Below, one piece after another: positions 20,601 through 31,311 of a DNA stretch of 64,000 nt. The stretch is from positions 371,154,159 to 371,218,158 of the forward strand of contig CM048744.1 of the NCBI GenBank assembly GCA_026315105.1, written 5' to 3'. The notes below the pieces were generated by a model. It made no database searches and was not told where the DNA came from. It was given only the letters and a program-made list of their open reading frames with translations. Both the position numbers and the translations under genes were made by a program. How positions within the stretch are numbered: position 1 is the first letter of the stretch; each line of letters begins with the position of its first letter. The stretch is from Locusta migratoria (Eukaryota > Arthropoda > Insecta > Orthoptera > Acrididae).

Positions 20601-22854
20601 AGCTTATCTGTGTAACAAATATTTGTGACTAAAGGCGTTTTTCATAAAAGAAATGGTCCCAGCAAACTTTCTCGATTTTTCACAAATATAGGCTGAGTTT
20701 AAAAAGGTTCCTGAAATAAAAATTACGGAGGTTATGTGACTAAAATTACATCCGATGACCCAAACACTTTTTAAGGGGGAAAGTCAAGCTGTCGTACGAT
20801 GTCGGCATCGTTACTTTCTTCTCAGTACGAAAAGAGGACACACACCGCCCAGTTTGATTACAATACCACAACAGTTCCAATCATTATACAAGCAGTTGAT
20901 TACTCTTTTACCATAAAAAGGCCTTATCTCTCTTTTGCAGTACTTAAAGCCACAATGCAGAGAATTTTACAGGTTATAGCCTTAGCATACTGTATTAATA
21001 GCTTTGTATCTAAAACTGTCCTCATTTTAAGACCTTGTTATGTAAAAGCTTATTACTACTGATGGTGGTAGGGTTGCGATCGATTAATATTTATATTTAT
21101 ATATCACAATATATTTGCTTCCTGTGTTACTAAAAGATAGAAACATTTGTTAAAATGCCAGTAAGGGAATTCACATTTTATAGCATTTGGTGATCTACAA
21201 CATTATTCCAAGGAAATAAATATATTTCAATGTATGAGGTCAGCATTTATACAATGCAAAAGTCATTAGTCTGATTTGTTAACTCAATTTTGAGTTTTTT
21301 TTAATTGGAAAAAGTACGTTGTATCTATGTTTTTGTCAATACTGATAATTAGTAAATAGTTATATACAGCGTTGTACCGAGTGTGACGATCCTACCTATC
21401 AATTAGAACAGAACTGCCACAATCCAAACACAAGTTCTAATAGTTGTTTTACATTTCATCACCAACTTCACTGAAGTAAACAAAACTGCTGTATTGATCA
21501 GCTTCTTAGCAATATCAATGGCCAGAAACTATTTAATTTGGCAGCCTGTGTTTTACTTAGTAAATAGAAGTACACTGCAACATGTTTGACTACTTTTTAT
21601 TATCCTTCAAAAACATAAATGCATCGGAATATAGACAAATAGACACTGCATCATGGTGTTACAATGCAAACTGAAAATGATGCAGACTGACTGTGCTGTT
21701 TCCCAATCGTATTTATAGCTAATGCTAGGTTCCAGAGACTTCCAGAATAAATTTTCTACTACATTCCTGAATTGTGTTTCCTTAACTAAATTAGGTCTCT
21801 TTCATATCTAAGATATACATCAGATTAAGCAACACAAACAGCAGAAACTTTTACAAATATTTATGATCGGATAAAATTATATACCAGACATACTGTATAT
21901 GCAAAATATGAGTAGTTCAGTGATGCTTTGTTTAGGTAATTGAAATTGTTGAATAATTAGAAACTCTGTAGTTTCGTTACCAACTGATTATGTCAAACTG
22001 TTCAGGTTACATTACATAACTTCAGGAAATAGTAGTAATTATATTCTTGTAGTAATATGAGTAATTGCATCGTGTTACCAAACAACAATGTTATCATTAT
22101 TACAAGATTTTTGTAAACTGTAATTAAACGAAAGTAATTTCACAGAGAATTTTCAAGACGGTAAAGTTCAAGGTGTGACAAAGTGTTTTTACAACATTCT
22201 TATTTACATTATAATTTAATTATGCAATGTCAAAAGACTTTTAATTCTGAACAATGCGTTAGGAAATGCTTACTTGATTTATTTTGCGAAAATTAATCTA
22301 GCTAACTACTGTATCATTATCTATGTATGCGACAAATTTCGAATGAAAATAAATACTAACCGGTAAAGTATTGTCTCAGTAATTATGGCATACACAAAAT
22401 AGTATCTTGAGTACCTGTAGCCTATGGATATAGAAAATAACTATACATTAGTGGATCTTCATAAAGGGTATGAATAGTTCCTTAATCAAGACAAATGTGT
22501 TCCCTAGGGCTAAATATATTACAAGAGTTAAAATGAAAGTCAGAACATTCGGACAAACAAGTTTTGAATGCACTTTCTATCACAACTAAGGATAGTAATA
22601 ATCTAATGACATATTTTACAGATAATCATGATATTAGGCACATATATTTTTTTCATGGGGAATAATTGTAATTCTACAAGGCATCGTATGGTACACGGTG
22701 GGGAGTACCTTACAATAAACTTCCATTCCGTTTGATCGATCACCATTAAAGTTGACACATGTCTACTTGTTTTTATGGAGCACATTTGTATACTCCGCAA
22801 GAAACTGTATTGCGCATGGCCGAGGATTGCTTGCAATAGTCTTCCACACCGTTT
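20601..22854. other. AT-rich DNA, nothing recognised
   Basis: Only short ORFs (up to 87 codons at 20799-21062) without known domains are present. No terminal repeats or SINE promoters were seen. Confidence 0.4.
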
Positions 22855-23120
22855 GCCCGAAGTCGATTAAGGTTGGTAGATATTTATAATTTTGTCAAGG
22901 AGGAAATTGAGTGTGAGAGGAGGAGGAGATGGACAGAGAGACGAGGAGAAAACTTGCCATAGACAGGTGATGGAAAACTGGGAGTGGGGGGGGGGGAGTG
23001 GGGATGGGTAGGACGAGACGAAGACGGGTGAGAAGATAATAGAGGGGACGAGGAGGAAACAGGTGGCGAGGAGATAGATTAATGGAAGGTTGTAATAAAT
23101 ACATAACGTAGGGAATGTTG
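22855..23120. repeat. purine-rich dispersed repeat
   Basis: A G/A-rich block GAGGAGGAGATGGACAGAGAG with a G10 run at 22987-22996. It resembles the G/A-rich stretches at 30585-30660 and 32275-32360, each followed by a GATATACATCC-like tail in those two cases. Confidence 0.45.
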
Positions 23121-23879
23121 TTAAGAATTACACTACGATCGTCCGTATCTGATGGAGGGGAGGACGTAATAGACAGAGAGCGGATGGAACAGGAAATGAC
23201 TAAAAGAAGATTGAAACAAATAAATACCCGGAGGAAAACACAAAAAAATATCGTTCACCGCCAAGCGTTGCGCTGAGCATATGAAAATTAGCAACAAATA
23301 ATTGACAGAAAATGAATTACGCTTTATTTCATTTCAAAAATTGTATTGTTCTACTGAATTCACACAACTTCTAGGAAAGATTCTTTTGGATGCATTCCTT
23401 CTCGACGAACTGTCTGTCAGACAACGCACAGCCTAAACCACTAGGACAAATAAATAGTCATTCAAATATTTTTTTAAAACCATCTTCCAGTGTTTCAGAA
23501 CTGAGAACCATAGTATACTGTGGAGAGATCTGTTTTTGTGTTTTCTGCATATGGAAATCTGAGCCTAATGGAAACTAGGTAATGACAATATTGTGTGTGT
23601 TTACGCGTCGCAAGCTATTTCGTAACATGTTTTCGAGATATCAGCGATATGTGCATCAGTACGTTAAGAAAGAGACAATGAGCGTATCTTTAGAAAAAAT
23701 ACATAGACCGTGAGCAGACAAACAATTGGCGACATTGTCTCTCAAGTCCAAACATATTACTTTAGGCGTTTCACGAAAATATACATGTCTTGAATATGCA
23801 TCACATCCTGTTTACACTTTTTTTCCAATAACACTGCTCTCTTAAGAGAGGAAACAAAGGGGATACTTAGAAGACGAAC
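23121..23879. other. unassigned sequence
   Basis: No supported gene. The ORF at 23390-23578 is short and without a domain. Confidence 0.35.
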
Positions 23880-24013
23880 TCTTCAGTACTTATATATACA
23901 TGTGGCGTCTGTTCGGAAAGAACAGACGTCACATTCTGATCCTGCAGCTGTTATTATTTAATATTCATAGAATATATGACTTCAACTGCTATTGGGCAAA
24001 GCTGAAAATGTGT

Positions 24014-24088
24014 ACCCAGCCGGGATTCGAACCCGGGTCTCCTGCTTTCTAGGCAGTTGCGCTGACCCCTACACCACTGGGGACACAG
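24014..24088 (-). repeat. tRNA-like SINE head (minus copy)
   Basis: The reverse complement folds like a tRNA: acceptor TCCCCAG/CTGGGTA with one mismatch, D arm GTGT..GCGC, anticodon loop CTAGAAA, and T arm CCGGGTTCGAATCCCGG. The anticodon-position triplet is AGA, but the long variable arm of a true tRNA-Ser is absent. It is embedded in a SINE, so it is not called a tRNA gene. Confidence 0.7.
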
Positions 24089-24474
24089 TGATCACCGCAC
24101 CTGCAAGGACTACCCATGCACGCCTCCCGTCAGATACAAATTCCTAGCTTCGCCCTGCCCATAGTACTCAAACTCGTAGTTTAACTAATTCCCGTAAGAG
24201 TAAGGGCTTCAAACTTGCCCACCCCTCCCCACTAACGATAGGATCATTGCCCGTCACCGGCATATTATATATATACATGTGGCGTCTGTTCGGAAAGAAC
24301 AGACGTCACATTCTGATCCTGCAGCTGTTATTATTTAATATTCATAGAATATATGACTTCAACTGCTATTGGGCAAAGCTGAAAATGTGTTTGAGTACTA
24401 TGGGCAGGGCGAAGCTAGGAATTTGTATCTGACGGGAGGCGTGCATGGGTAGTCCTTGCAGGTGCGGTGATCAC

Positions 24475-24550
24475 TGTGTCCCCAGTGGTGTAGGGGTCAG
24501 CGCAACTGCCTAGAAAGCAGGAGACCCGGGTTCGAATCCCGGCTGGGTAC
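24475..24550 (+). repeat. tRNA-like SINE head (plus copy)
   Basis: Inverted duplicate of 24014-24088, with the same A box (GTGGTGTAGGGG) and B box (GGGTTCGAATCCC). It could still act as a Pol III promoter. Confidence 0.7.
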
Positions 24551-24689
24551 ACATTTTCAGCTTTGCCCAATAGCAGTTGAAGTCATATATTCTATGAATA
24601 TTCTTCAGTACTTGACGTCTTTCATAAAACCATTTTGAGTACCGATGAAAGTAGTATTTTTTCTTTTTTCTCCAATGTCAACAATATTG

Positions 24690-24790
24690 CCGCGAGGGTA
24701 ACGACGGAACAGCTGATGCAGTGGTACGCGTTGCAGATTGCTGTGCTGACGGTCCCCGCTTCAAATCCCGCCACTGGCAGAAGAAATTTG
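24690..24790 (+). repeat. degenerate tRNA-like repeat
   Basis: GATGCAGTGGTACGCGTTGCAG plus GCTTCAAATCCCGCC resembles A and B boxes. CAGATTGCTGTGCTGACGG recurs almost unchanged at 27600-27620. It is a probable SINE relic of unknown family. Confidence 0.4.
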
Positions 24791-24801
24791 AAGGGTCCAA
24801 G

Positions 24802-25001
24802 GAAAAAACCAGGTAAGTCCATTTTTCTCTCTAAATGAGTTAGAGATGTCATTCGATTCTCCATCGATAGGGCTATCTGTTAGCAGCATGAAACAGGTCA
24901 TAAACCAGCTTAGTCACGGCTTTATGTGCCCTTTAAGTTTTGGCGTACAGGAAAAGAAGCATGTAAGTGCACAGTTTCAGCGAAAAAACCAGGTAAGTCC
25001 A
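24802..25001 (+). repeat. 20-bp direct repeat with GTAAGT, spaced 180 bp
   Basis: GAAAAAACCAGGTAAGTCCA occurs at 24802-24821 and 24982-25001. Each copy contains a consensus 5' splice site. No flanking exon is recognisable. Confidence 0.7.
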
Positions 25002-25166
25002 CTGCATCTCAACAGATGGCCGTGCGATCACCAGACTTTCGCGCCATTATATCTTTGACATTTCGTTGTTGCAGGTGTTCCTTTTTTTACATTGTGTTTG
25101 TGAGTGTGATTTGTTATTGCGGCACTGTTTAATAAATAGTTCTATGCTGTGCTGTGCTGTGCCGTG

Positions 25167-25240
25167 ATGTCGACATTAGGAAATGAAGACGATGGAATTC
25201 CACAAAATGAACCTAAGAAGCGGAGGAAAACTGGCCGTTC
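25167..25240 (+). CDS. possible N-terminus of an unknown gene, cut by LINE
   Basis: An ATG opens a frame reading MSTLGNEDDGIPQNEPKKRR with a following KTGR, an acidic stretch then a basic nuclear-localisation-like cluster. It is abolished at about 25240 where the minus-strand LINE piece begins. The position after TGCTG repeats and the short length make chance likely. Confidence 0.2.
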
Positions 25241-25241
25241 T

Positions 25242-26025
25242 ACATTTTATATCCCCTGTATTGCGACCATCGAGTGTTATTTTACTGCCCAAATAACAAA
25301 ACTCATCTACCACCTTTATTGTTTTCTTACATAATCTAATTACTTCAGCATCGCTTGATTTTCTTAGGCTCCACTCCATTACCCTTGTTTTTCTCTTGTT
25401 AATGTTCATCTTATATCCACCTTTCAACACACTATCCATTATGTTCAACTGCTCTTCCAGATCCTATGCTGTCTCTGACAGAACTACAATGTCATCGGCA
25501 AAACACAATGTTTTTATTTCTTCACCCTGAACTTTAATTCCTTCTCCAAATTTCTCCTTGCTGTCCTTTATGGCTTGCTCACTGTACAATTTTAATAACA
25601 TTGGAGAAAGGCTACAACCCTGACTTATTCCCTTCGCAACCACTACATGCTTTTCATGCCCTCAACTCTGACAATTGCTGTCTGTTTTTTGTACAAGTTG
25701 TAAATAACCTTACGCTCCCTATATTTTACTCCTGCTTGCTTCAGAACTTGAAAGAATTTATTCCAATCAACATTGTCAAAAGCCTTCTCCTGAACCCAAA
25801 CTGATCTTCCCCGAGGTCAGCTTCTACCAGCTTTTCTATCCTTCTGTAAATAATTCGTGTTAATATTTTGCAACCATGACTTATTAAACTGATAGTGCTA
25901 TAGTTTTCACACCTGTCTGCACTTGCTTTCTTTGGAATGGGGATTATAACATTTTTCTGAAAGTCTGAGGGTACTTCGCCTGTCTCATACATCTTACACA
26001 CCAGATGAAACAGTTTTGTCATGGC
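25242..26025 (-). pseudogene. RTE-like LINE fragment
   Basis: Read on the minus strand: KLFHLVCKMYETGEVPSDF, VIIPIPKKASADRCENY and EADLGEDQFGFRR, then a deletion to DW-like residues. After that come motif B (LSPMLLKLY) at about 25600, FADD-equivalent CFADDIVVLSE at about 25490 and FCYLGSKITLDGRNTGDI at about 25290. It stops inside the ORF at 25242, so the 3' part is lost as well. This is the same family as 690-3640. Confidence 0.8.
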
Positions 26026-27152
26026 TGGTATTACTGGAAAGGTCTCTGTCGATCTGTCAAGCACTATGTGAATCACTGTAGCGAGTGCCACTAACGGAAG
26101 CATGTGCCGTAATTATTTGCAGGGCATCGTTACCAGTTCCGATGTTCAGATGTTGAGATGTATAGCTTTTGGGACTTAACTACGGGGTCATCAGTCCCTA
26201 AACTTACAAATTACTTATCAACTAGCTTATCCTAGCTTATCCTAAGGACGGCACAAATATCCATGCCTGAGGGGGAATTCGAACCCCCGACTGTAGTGGG
26301 TTACCAGTTCCACCTGCAGAATCTCTATTCCAGCGGAATGTAACCGACCTTTTATGGAGGTTCCCGAAGTCGACAATGGGTAACAGTTGGATAAGAGTCT
26401 GCAGTGACTACCTTACATGCTACGCTGTCACCAAACCTGTGCCGAATGCAGAAGCTCCAGAGATCGCAAAATTCCTTGTAGAACACATTATTTTGAAGCA
26501 TGGAGCACCACGTGTCATGATATCTGATCGTGGAAAAGTATTCCAGTCAAAACTAGTATCAGAGGTAATGTCACGGTGCGACATTGTCCACAGAATGACA
26601 ACAGCATACCATCCTCAGACAAGTGGTCTTACGGAAGTTTTAACAAGACGTTAGCCGATATGCTGTCGATGTACGTCGATATTGAGCAGGAGGATTGGGA
26701 TACAATTCTGCCTGTCGTGACATTTGCTTATAATACCGCAAGACAAGACACCACAGGCTTCACGCCGTTTTTCCTGCTCCATGGCCGTGAAGCTGAGACG
26801 ACAGTGGATACGCTGTTCCCGTTCCAGCCGGACGACACTCAGGATGATTATGTGAAACAGCTCATCACCAGGGTCGAAGAAGCAAGTCAGCTGGCTCGCA
26901 TACGGACACTGGACGCCCAGGAGAAGGACCGTCAGGGTATAACAAGCACTGACCTGTTGTGTACAGCCTAGGAGATCTGGTATGGATTTTTAGCCCTGTA
27001 CGGAAGGTTGGGCTATCAGAAAAGTTACTGAAGCGAAACTTTGGTCCGTATCGTGTCATACGCCACCTGTCAGACGTCACATACGAAGTCGAGGATTATG
27101 AACCGTCCTCTAAACGACAAAAACGAAGAGACATTGCTCATGTCCTCCTATG
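26026..27152 (+). pseudogene. Ty3/Gypsy integrase, 3' part of pol, frameshifted
   Basis: The integrase zinc domain remnant VKHYVNHCSECH is at 26045-26085. The catalytic core follows: CSDYLTCYAVTK with the first Asp, SDRGKVFQSKLVSEV with the second Asp, and TAYHPQTSGLTE with the Glu. Next are LADMLSMYV...FAYNTARQDTTGFTPFFLLHGRE and a GPY/F-type module, RNFGPYRVIRHLSDVTYEVE, ending at the stop 27150-27152. Frameshifts occur at about 26640 and 26965, and a SINE lies at 26141-26299. The rest of pol and gag are absent upstream because the LINE piece abuts. In the intact element this enzyme would join cDNA to host DNA. Confidence 0.85.
26141..26299 (-). repeat. SINE A (5' truncated), 12-bp TSD, inside Gypsy integrase
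   Basis: Minus SINE A from the tail to the B box (GGGGGAATTCGAACCCCCGACTG); the tRNA-like A-box half is missing. It is flanked by GTTACCAGTTCC at 26129-26140 and 26300-26311. Confidence 0.88.
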
Positions 27153-27389
27153 AAGCCTGAGAACGATTCCAAAGAACAGCTAGACAGAAACGGCTTCTTC
27201 TTCAAGTCTGTTATGATAATGATTAAGCCACGTCAGGAGGGTCTGTCGCCTGTCATCATCACAGCAAGGAAGGCCTGCAGACAGAATGGAAGGATTCTCC
27301 GCAACTGCCATACGGAGAACCCATGACAAGATGCAGGACACTGCATCTGGCTCCAAAGGGAACCTAACAGCGGGTCGCGGTTTTTTCAG

Positions 27390-27860
27390 GAAGGGGAGCA
27401 ATTCCGCCAGTCTTCCGACGGAACGCGTGGTTCAGTGGTTGCCGGGGGCGTCGTGGTTCAGCGCGCACCGAGGACTGAGTGCCCACAGTAATAAAAGAGC
27501 TGAGCCAAGAACACGTCGAACAACAACGGACAACACTTTAACTACATAACTACTATAGAGCAAGAAAAATAAATAAAAAATAAAATAAACGGTTAGCGTA
27601 GCAGATTGCTGTGCTAGCGGCCCCCGGATGAAATCCCGGCACTAGCCGAAAAAATGTATTTCTTTGTATTTACTATTTCTATAATGTTCTACGACTACGT
27701 GTTTTCATATGGTTGATGTATGCTCCAGAAAATTCTTACTGTGTATAAATAGCGGAGTACCCCGATCAGGAGGCAGCCTGTTCTGAGTGTATGCTTGCGT
27801 TAGCAATAAAAGTGTTCTAGGTGTAAGGCCTTCGAATTCCGGACCAACTGCAGTTTTCAA
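27390..27860 (+). repeat. probable Gypsy 3' LTR (boundaries uncertain)
   Basis: A purine-rich AGGAAGGGGAG at 27389-27399 could be the polypurine tract. A TATA-like GTATAAATAGC is at 27741-27751 and AATAAAAG at 27808-27815. The sequence lies directly downstream of the integrase stop. Without the 5' LTR the edges cannot be confirmed. A short SINE-like stretch (27590-27655) lies inside. Confidence 0.4.
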
Positions 27861-27984
27861 CGTGACATCATTATTGGCTGCCAGTCCTGTAATGGAGAGT
27901 GATGCGCAGAACGGCTGAAAACTTGGGCGCTTTTCTATGTGACGCAGACTATAGTAAACTTTCAGACGGATATAGTCTACGTAA

Positions 27985-28406
27985 AAAAAAAAAAAACTTA
28001 TCTCTTTTCATTCTCCACTCCGAGGAGTGGAGCGGGCTGTTTGAGATCCGGCCCATAAAGAGTCGCGGTTCTATTCAGCCAATATCAGACAAGCTGATAG
28101 TGGGGCAAAGGGGGATCCCAATTGGGAATAAATGGGAGGGGCTTACCAGCTCCGGCATACGCCTTACAACCAAGGAAAACCTCCCGAAAACCTTGGTCGG
28201 AGCCGGGGGATTGGGACCAATTTAATTTATCTCCGGGACTTGCCCCGGACAAAAATGGATTATCGAGAGAACACGAATGCACTCACGACAATCAAGGATC
28301 GGACGCACGAGTTACTCTCGTAATCTCGTAGAGATCAGCTCCACCAACAGTGGACAAGCATCTCCCTACAGGAACCGCACCCGTGGGCACGGTATCCTGT
28401 GCGTCC
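27985..28406. mobile_element. unclassified short element U, copy 1, 13-bp TSD
   Basis: The flanks are ATAGTCTACGTAA at 27972-27984 and 28407-28419. The 422-bp insert starts with a 12-13-nt A run, then a GC-rich body with strong potential stems (for example CACTCCGAGGAGTGGAG and CCGGGACTTGCCCCGG). A diverged minus-strand copy lies at 43926-44185. No tRNA-like A/B boxes and no ORF with known domain. The TSD length suits a LINE-mobilised RNA. Confidence 0.7.
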
Positions 28407-28419
28407 ATAGTCTACGTAA

Positions 28420-28830
28420 TTAAACGAAATCTGTACTTTCTTCCTCGTAGTCAGTTACTATTACTACACCTGGTCATGGAAAACATTAGGTAAATTGTTT
28501 ATTCCACGAATATTCTAACTCCGTATATAGTGTTTCCAACAAAAATTGTATATAAAACATTCAAGTGTTTTGTTTTCTTTCTCGACTGTCAGGTTTACAG
28601 AAAACAGTAAAGTTGTCTTTGTGGCTTATCAACTTATAATAGCAATTATCTTCGTAATTTTAACCATAAGCAGCTTAAACGTTACTAAATGATGTTCCTG
28701 GAGATATTCCAAAGAGCCAGTTACTAGATAAGTCTTCCTCACGTCCAATCCCAATGATGCCAACCGAGTCTCCTATTCATTTTAAGTGACTTATTTATTC
28801 GAATTCATAGAGTGACACAATTGGTTGGAC
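28420..28830. repeat. dispersed repeat Y, copy 1
   Basis: It shares several ordered blocks with 31560-32020: ATTGTATATAAAACATT, GTTTTCTTTCTCG, GTGGCTTATC..TTATAATA and CATTTTAAG. Nature unknown. Confidence 0.45.
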
Positions 28831-30010
28831 CAGAATATATATATTCACTAGATATATCTTTCGGCGAAACAGGCGCCGTCAGGTGTTTTTTGTATTCTGA
28901 GGCTGTACCCTGCTTTAACTGACTTATTCGATTTTAAATATATTACAGTGTCTATTCCAATCAGTTATCACTATGCCAGTCTACGACACCTGTAACATTG
29001 TGGGCCCAAGATGTAACAAGTATGCGAATTCAATTATAATAACAGTTAACAATGCCGCAGGTCAGAGAGAAGGGAGCAGGGCAGTGAGACAGGACTTGAC
29101 TTTAGGGAGAGCTCAGTGCGAAATGAGAATAACCAATTGCATCGCAAGATGACGAGAGCCAATAGAATTGCATTCTGGTGTAAACATTGCCTCGGTGCGG
29201 CAGTTGGAACGCATTTTGCTTCTTATGAATGTAATGCGAGTATGTTCTGCAACATTCGATGTTATTTACATTTCCGTCTGATTACAGAACGAAGGATGCA
29301 ATAAAAACTCTCATTTGTCACAAATATTTTGTTGTTTATTTCGCAGTATGTTGCCATTCATGAGTAAATGTTCTGTTAGGACAATAAGCTAAATAGCTTT
29401 GAGTGAAACGTATAGAAGTAAAATTCATGTTCTTCCTTATCACAAATATTTGTCTCTTTCCAGATATGTGACGATTTCCGAGAGTGTGGTCAGACAGGGG
29501 AATATGAATTTTATTGCTGCTCTCGGAGCAATTTAAGCTACCTCTTAATTCCATGCCTGACCAGATTTATTATCGAGGATCATGAAACCTTGACAGCAGT
29601 TTATCGCTAGTGTTTACTTTTTGTATCATCAAGTTCACACGTACTCTTAGTTTTGTGAACAGTATGATTATAGTTCAGTGAGTACATAATTAAAAAAGAA
29701 AAGTACTATCATGACTGTTTCAATAATTCTCTGCAATAGCATCTAGGGTGCACTCTGATAGCATTTCGGAAGAAGACAGCCAAATATATGTGATAAGGAA
29801 GAATATTAATATTTTTGCTCCTTGTGAAGCTGTCCTGTTGGGTTCCTGCCTAAGTGCACACTGTGAAATTATCATATATTGGGAAATAAACGGTGAAATA
29901 TTTACGTCCTTCATTTTATAATCACACGGAAATATAAATAATGTAGAACATTGCAAATTATACTCGCCTTACATTAATAAGCAATTCCTAAAATGGGTTT
30001 AAATAAAAGG
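28831..30010. other. unassigned sequence
   Basis: No recognised gene or TE. The ORF at 29116-29304 (RANRIAFWCKHCLGAAVGTH) is followed by AATAAAA at 29300 but has no domain I know. Confidence 0.35.
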
Positions 30011-30012
30011 AA

Positions 30013-30077
30013 GTGTGCGGACGCGAACTTCGATGCCTTGTAATAGGAATCTACGTCGCTATCCATTACACCACACT
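30013..30077 (-). repeat. tRNA-like sequence, degenerate
   Basis: The minus strand has A-box TGGTGTAATGGATAGCG and B-box-like GAAGTTCGCGTCC with partly pairing ends GTGTG/CACAC. The B box departs from GGTTCGANNCC, so a tRNA pseudogene or SINE head is more likely than a working tRNA. Confidence 0.5.
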
Positions 30078-30188
30078 GACAATAGGTATTTCACGACTTT
30101 AACATTGAATTTATTAGAACGTCATATTGGTGCATTACAGTCTGATATGTAATAATAAGGCACATCTCCTTGTGATACATTGTCAGTG

Positions 30189-30380
30189 GCCGGCCGCGGT
30201 GGCCGAAGGGACTGAGGCGCTCCAGTCACGGTCTGCACGGCCGTTACGGTCGGGGGTTCAAATCCCCCCTCGGGCATGGATATTTGTGCCGTCCTTAGTC
30301 TTAGGTAGTTCATAAGTAGTTTGTAAGCTTAGGGACTGATGACCCCGTAGTTAAGTCCCATAAGTTCTACAAACATTTGA
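30189..30380 (+). repeat. SINE A, 12-bp TSD
   Basis: Full length, head GGCCGGCCGCGGTGGCCGAAGG, tail CAAACATTTGA. It is flanked by ACATTGTCAGTG at 30177-30188 and 30381-30392. Confidence 0.95.
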
Positions 30381-31007
30381 ACATTGTCAGTGCACTGTAG
30401 CTATGAAATGGAATTGTGCAACCTTGACAAAAAACATTTAAAATATTACGCTAGAATGAACAACGGCGTGTTCAGTATCGAGTCAAAGATATATCAGTAC
30501 GGTGTTCTTCAATTCTATTGGTTCCCGCTATTTCGCACCTAGCTTTCCCGATAACTTGAGTGAAGAGGAGTTGGCCAGAGAGAAACGGTGAGTAGGTGAT
30601 AGACGGACAGAAGGTGGAGTTGCAAAGAGGCAGGGGAAGGAGTGAGGACTGTAGGATGTATATCCAATTCCCATCAATATTTAGCATTGACAGATTTGCT
30701 AGTAACGATCTTATCAAAAATCTCTTAAAAGTACCAGAGCGACTTTCTTCAAATTTTTGCACGATACTCTAACGACCATTCGGACGGACATAGGCTATAT
30801 ATTATGCTAATACCTGTAATTTATAAATGCATGTGTACTATGTAACAGGGCAACATTGGTACCGAAAATATCGAAAACATGACCGATTTACTTCAGATAG
30901 TTATATGATACTCCATTGCACATCCGGCAGACATAGGCTATATATTTTCATGTAGATATTATATAAATATGTATTCAGTATAGGAAGCGGAAGACGTTGC
31001 TTGCCGC

Positions 31008-31055
31008 AGTTGAGCGACCGAGCGTCCTAATGCGCCTTGCTGCGGAGCATGCGTG
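31008..31055 (+). repeat. SINE B head fragment
   Basis: AGTTGAGCGACCGAGCGTCC then TAATGCGCCTTGCTGCGGAGC corresponds to the first 45 bp of SINE B. The rest is missing. Confidence 0.5.
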
Positions 31056-31103
31056 GGAAAACGATGATAGCAAAAATTACGAAAAGTTCTGAACCAATTT
31101 ACT

Positions 31104-31311
31104 TCGATATTATTTAAGAAAACTGCTCCAGTCACTTTTACTTGAAATGATATTTATTCCATGAACCGGTTTTCAAACCTTTTCAGGTTCATCATCAGAT
31201 GGATCATGTTAACATGCTGATGATGAACCTGAAAAGGTTTGAAAACCAGTTCATGAAATAAATATCATTTCAAGTAAAAGTGACTGGAGCAGTTTTCTTA
31301 AATAATATTGA
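31104..31311. mobile_element. Penelope-type palindrome with hammerhead cores on both strands
   Basis: Two 95-bp arms (31104-31198 and 31217-31311) are inverted copies with 3 mismatches by eye, separated by 18 bp. Each arm, read outward from the centre, begins CTGATGA then TGAACCTGAAAAGGTT, GAAAAC, CNGGTTC, which is the order of a hammerhead ribozyme with a very short stem III. Penelope-like retroelements are known to carry such ribozymes in their terminal repeats. No coding sequence is present. Confidence 0.65.
31217..31250 (+). ncRNA. hammerhead ribozyme candidate
   Basis: CTGATGA core (31217-31223), stem II AACCT-GAAA-AGGTT (31226-31239), GAAA (31241-31244), a 3-bp stem III, then the NUH cleavage triplet UUC at about 31249-31251. 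Stem I pairs only weakly with the upstream CATG. The mirror copy on the minus strand (about 31165-31198) reads ACCGGT in stem III. Known Penelope hammerheads work best as dimers. Confidence 0.5.

Larger units (their letters stand above)
23892..24601 (-). mobile_element. composite inverted SINE (family G) with 12-bp TSD
   Basis: The whole 710-bp block is flanked by TCTTCAGTACTT at 23880-23891 and 24602-24613. A 122-bp tail unit, ending in hairpin GTCTGTTCGGAAAGAACAGAC plus (TA)n, is present twice in direct orientation (23891-24012 and 24268-24389). A 161-bp head unit with a tRNA-like promoter is present minus at 24013-24173 and plus at 24390-24550. 24550-24601 is an inverted copy of part of the tail. 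Copies appear identical by eye. The spacer 24174-24266 may be the SINE 5' leader. Confidence 0.75.

Noticed and set aside
22895..23104. Pro/Leu-rich minus ORF
   Set aside because: Translation of a purine-rich simple repeat with a G run.
24014..24550. Two genuine tRNA genes
   Set aside because: Cloverleaf-like, but embedded in a TSD-flanked SINE composite; the AGA anticodon position lacks the tRNA-Ser long variable arm.
30013..30077. A working tRNA gene on the minus strand
   Set aside because: The B box deviates and the acceptor stem pairs only partly.
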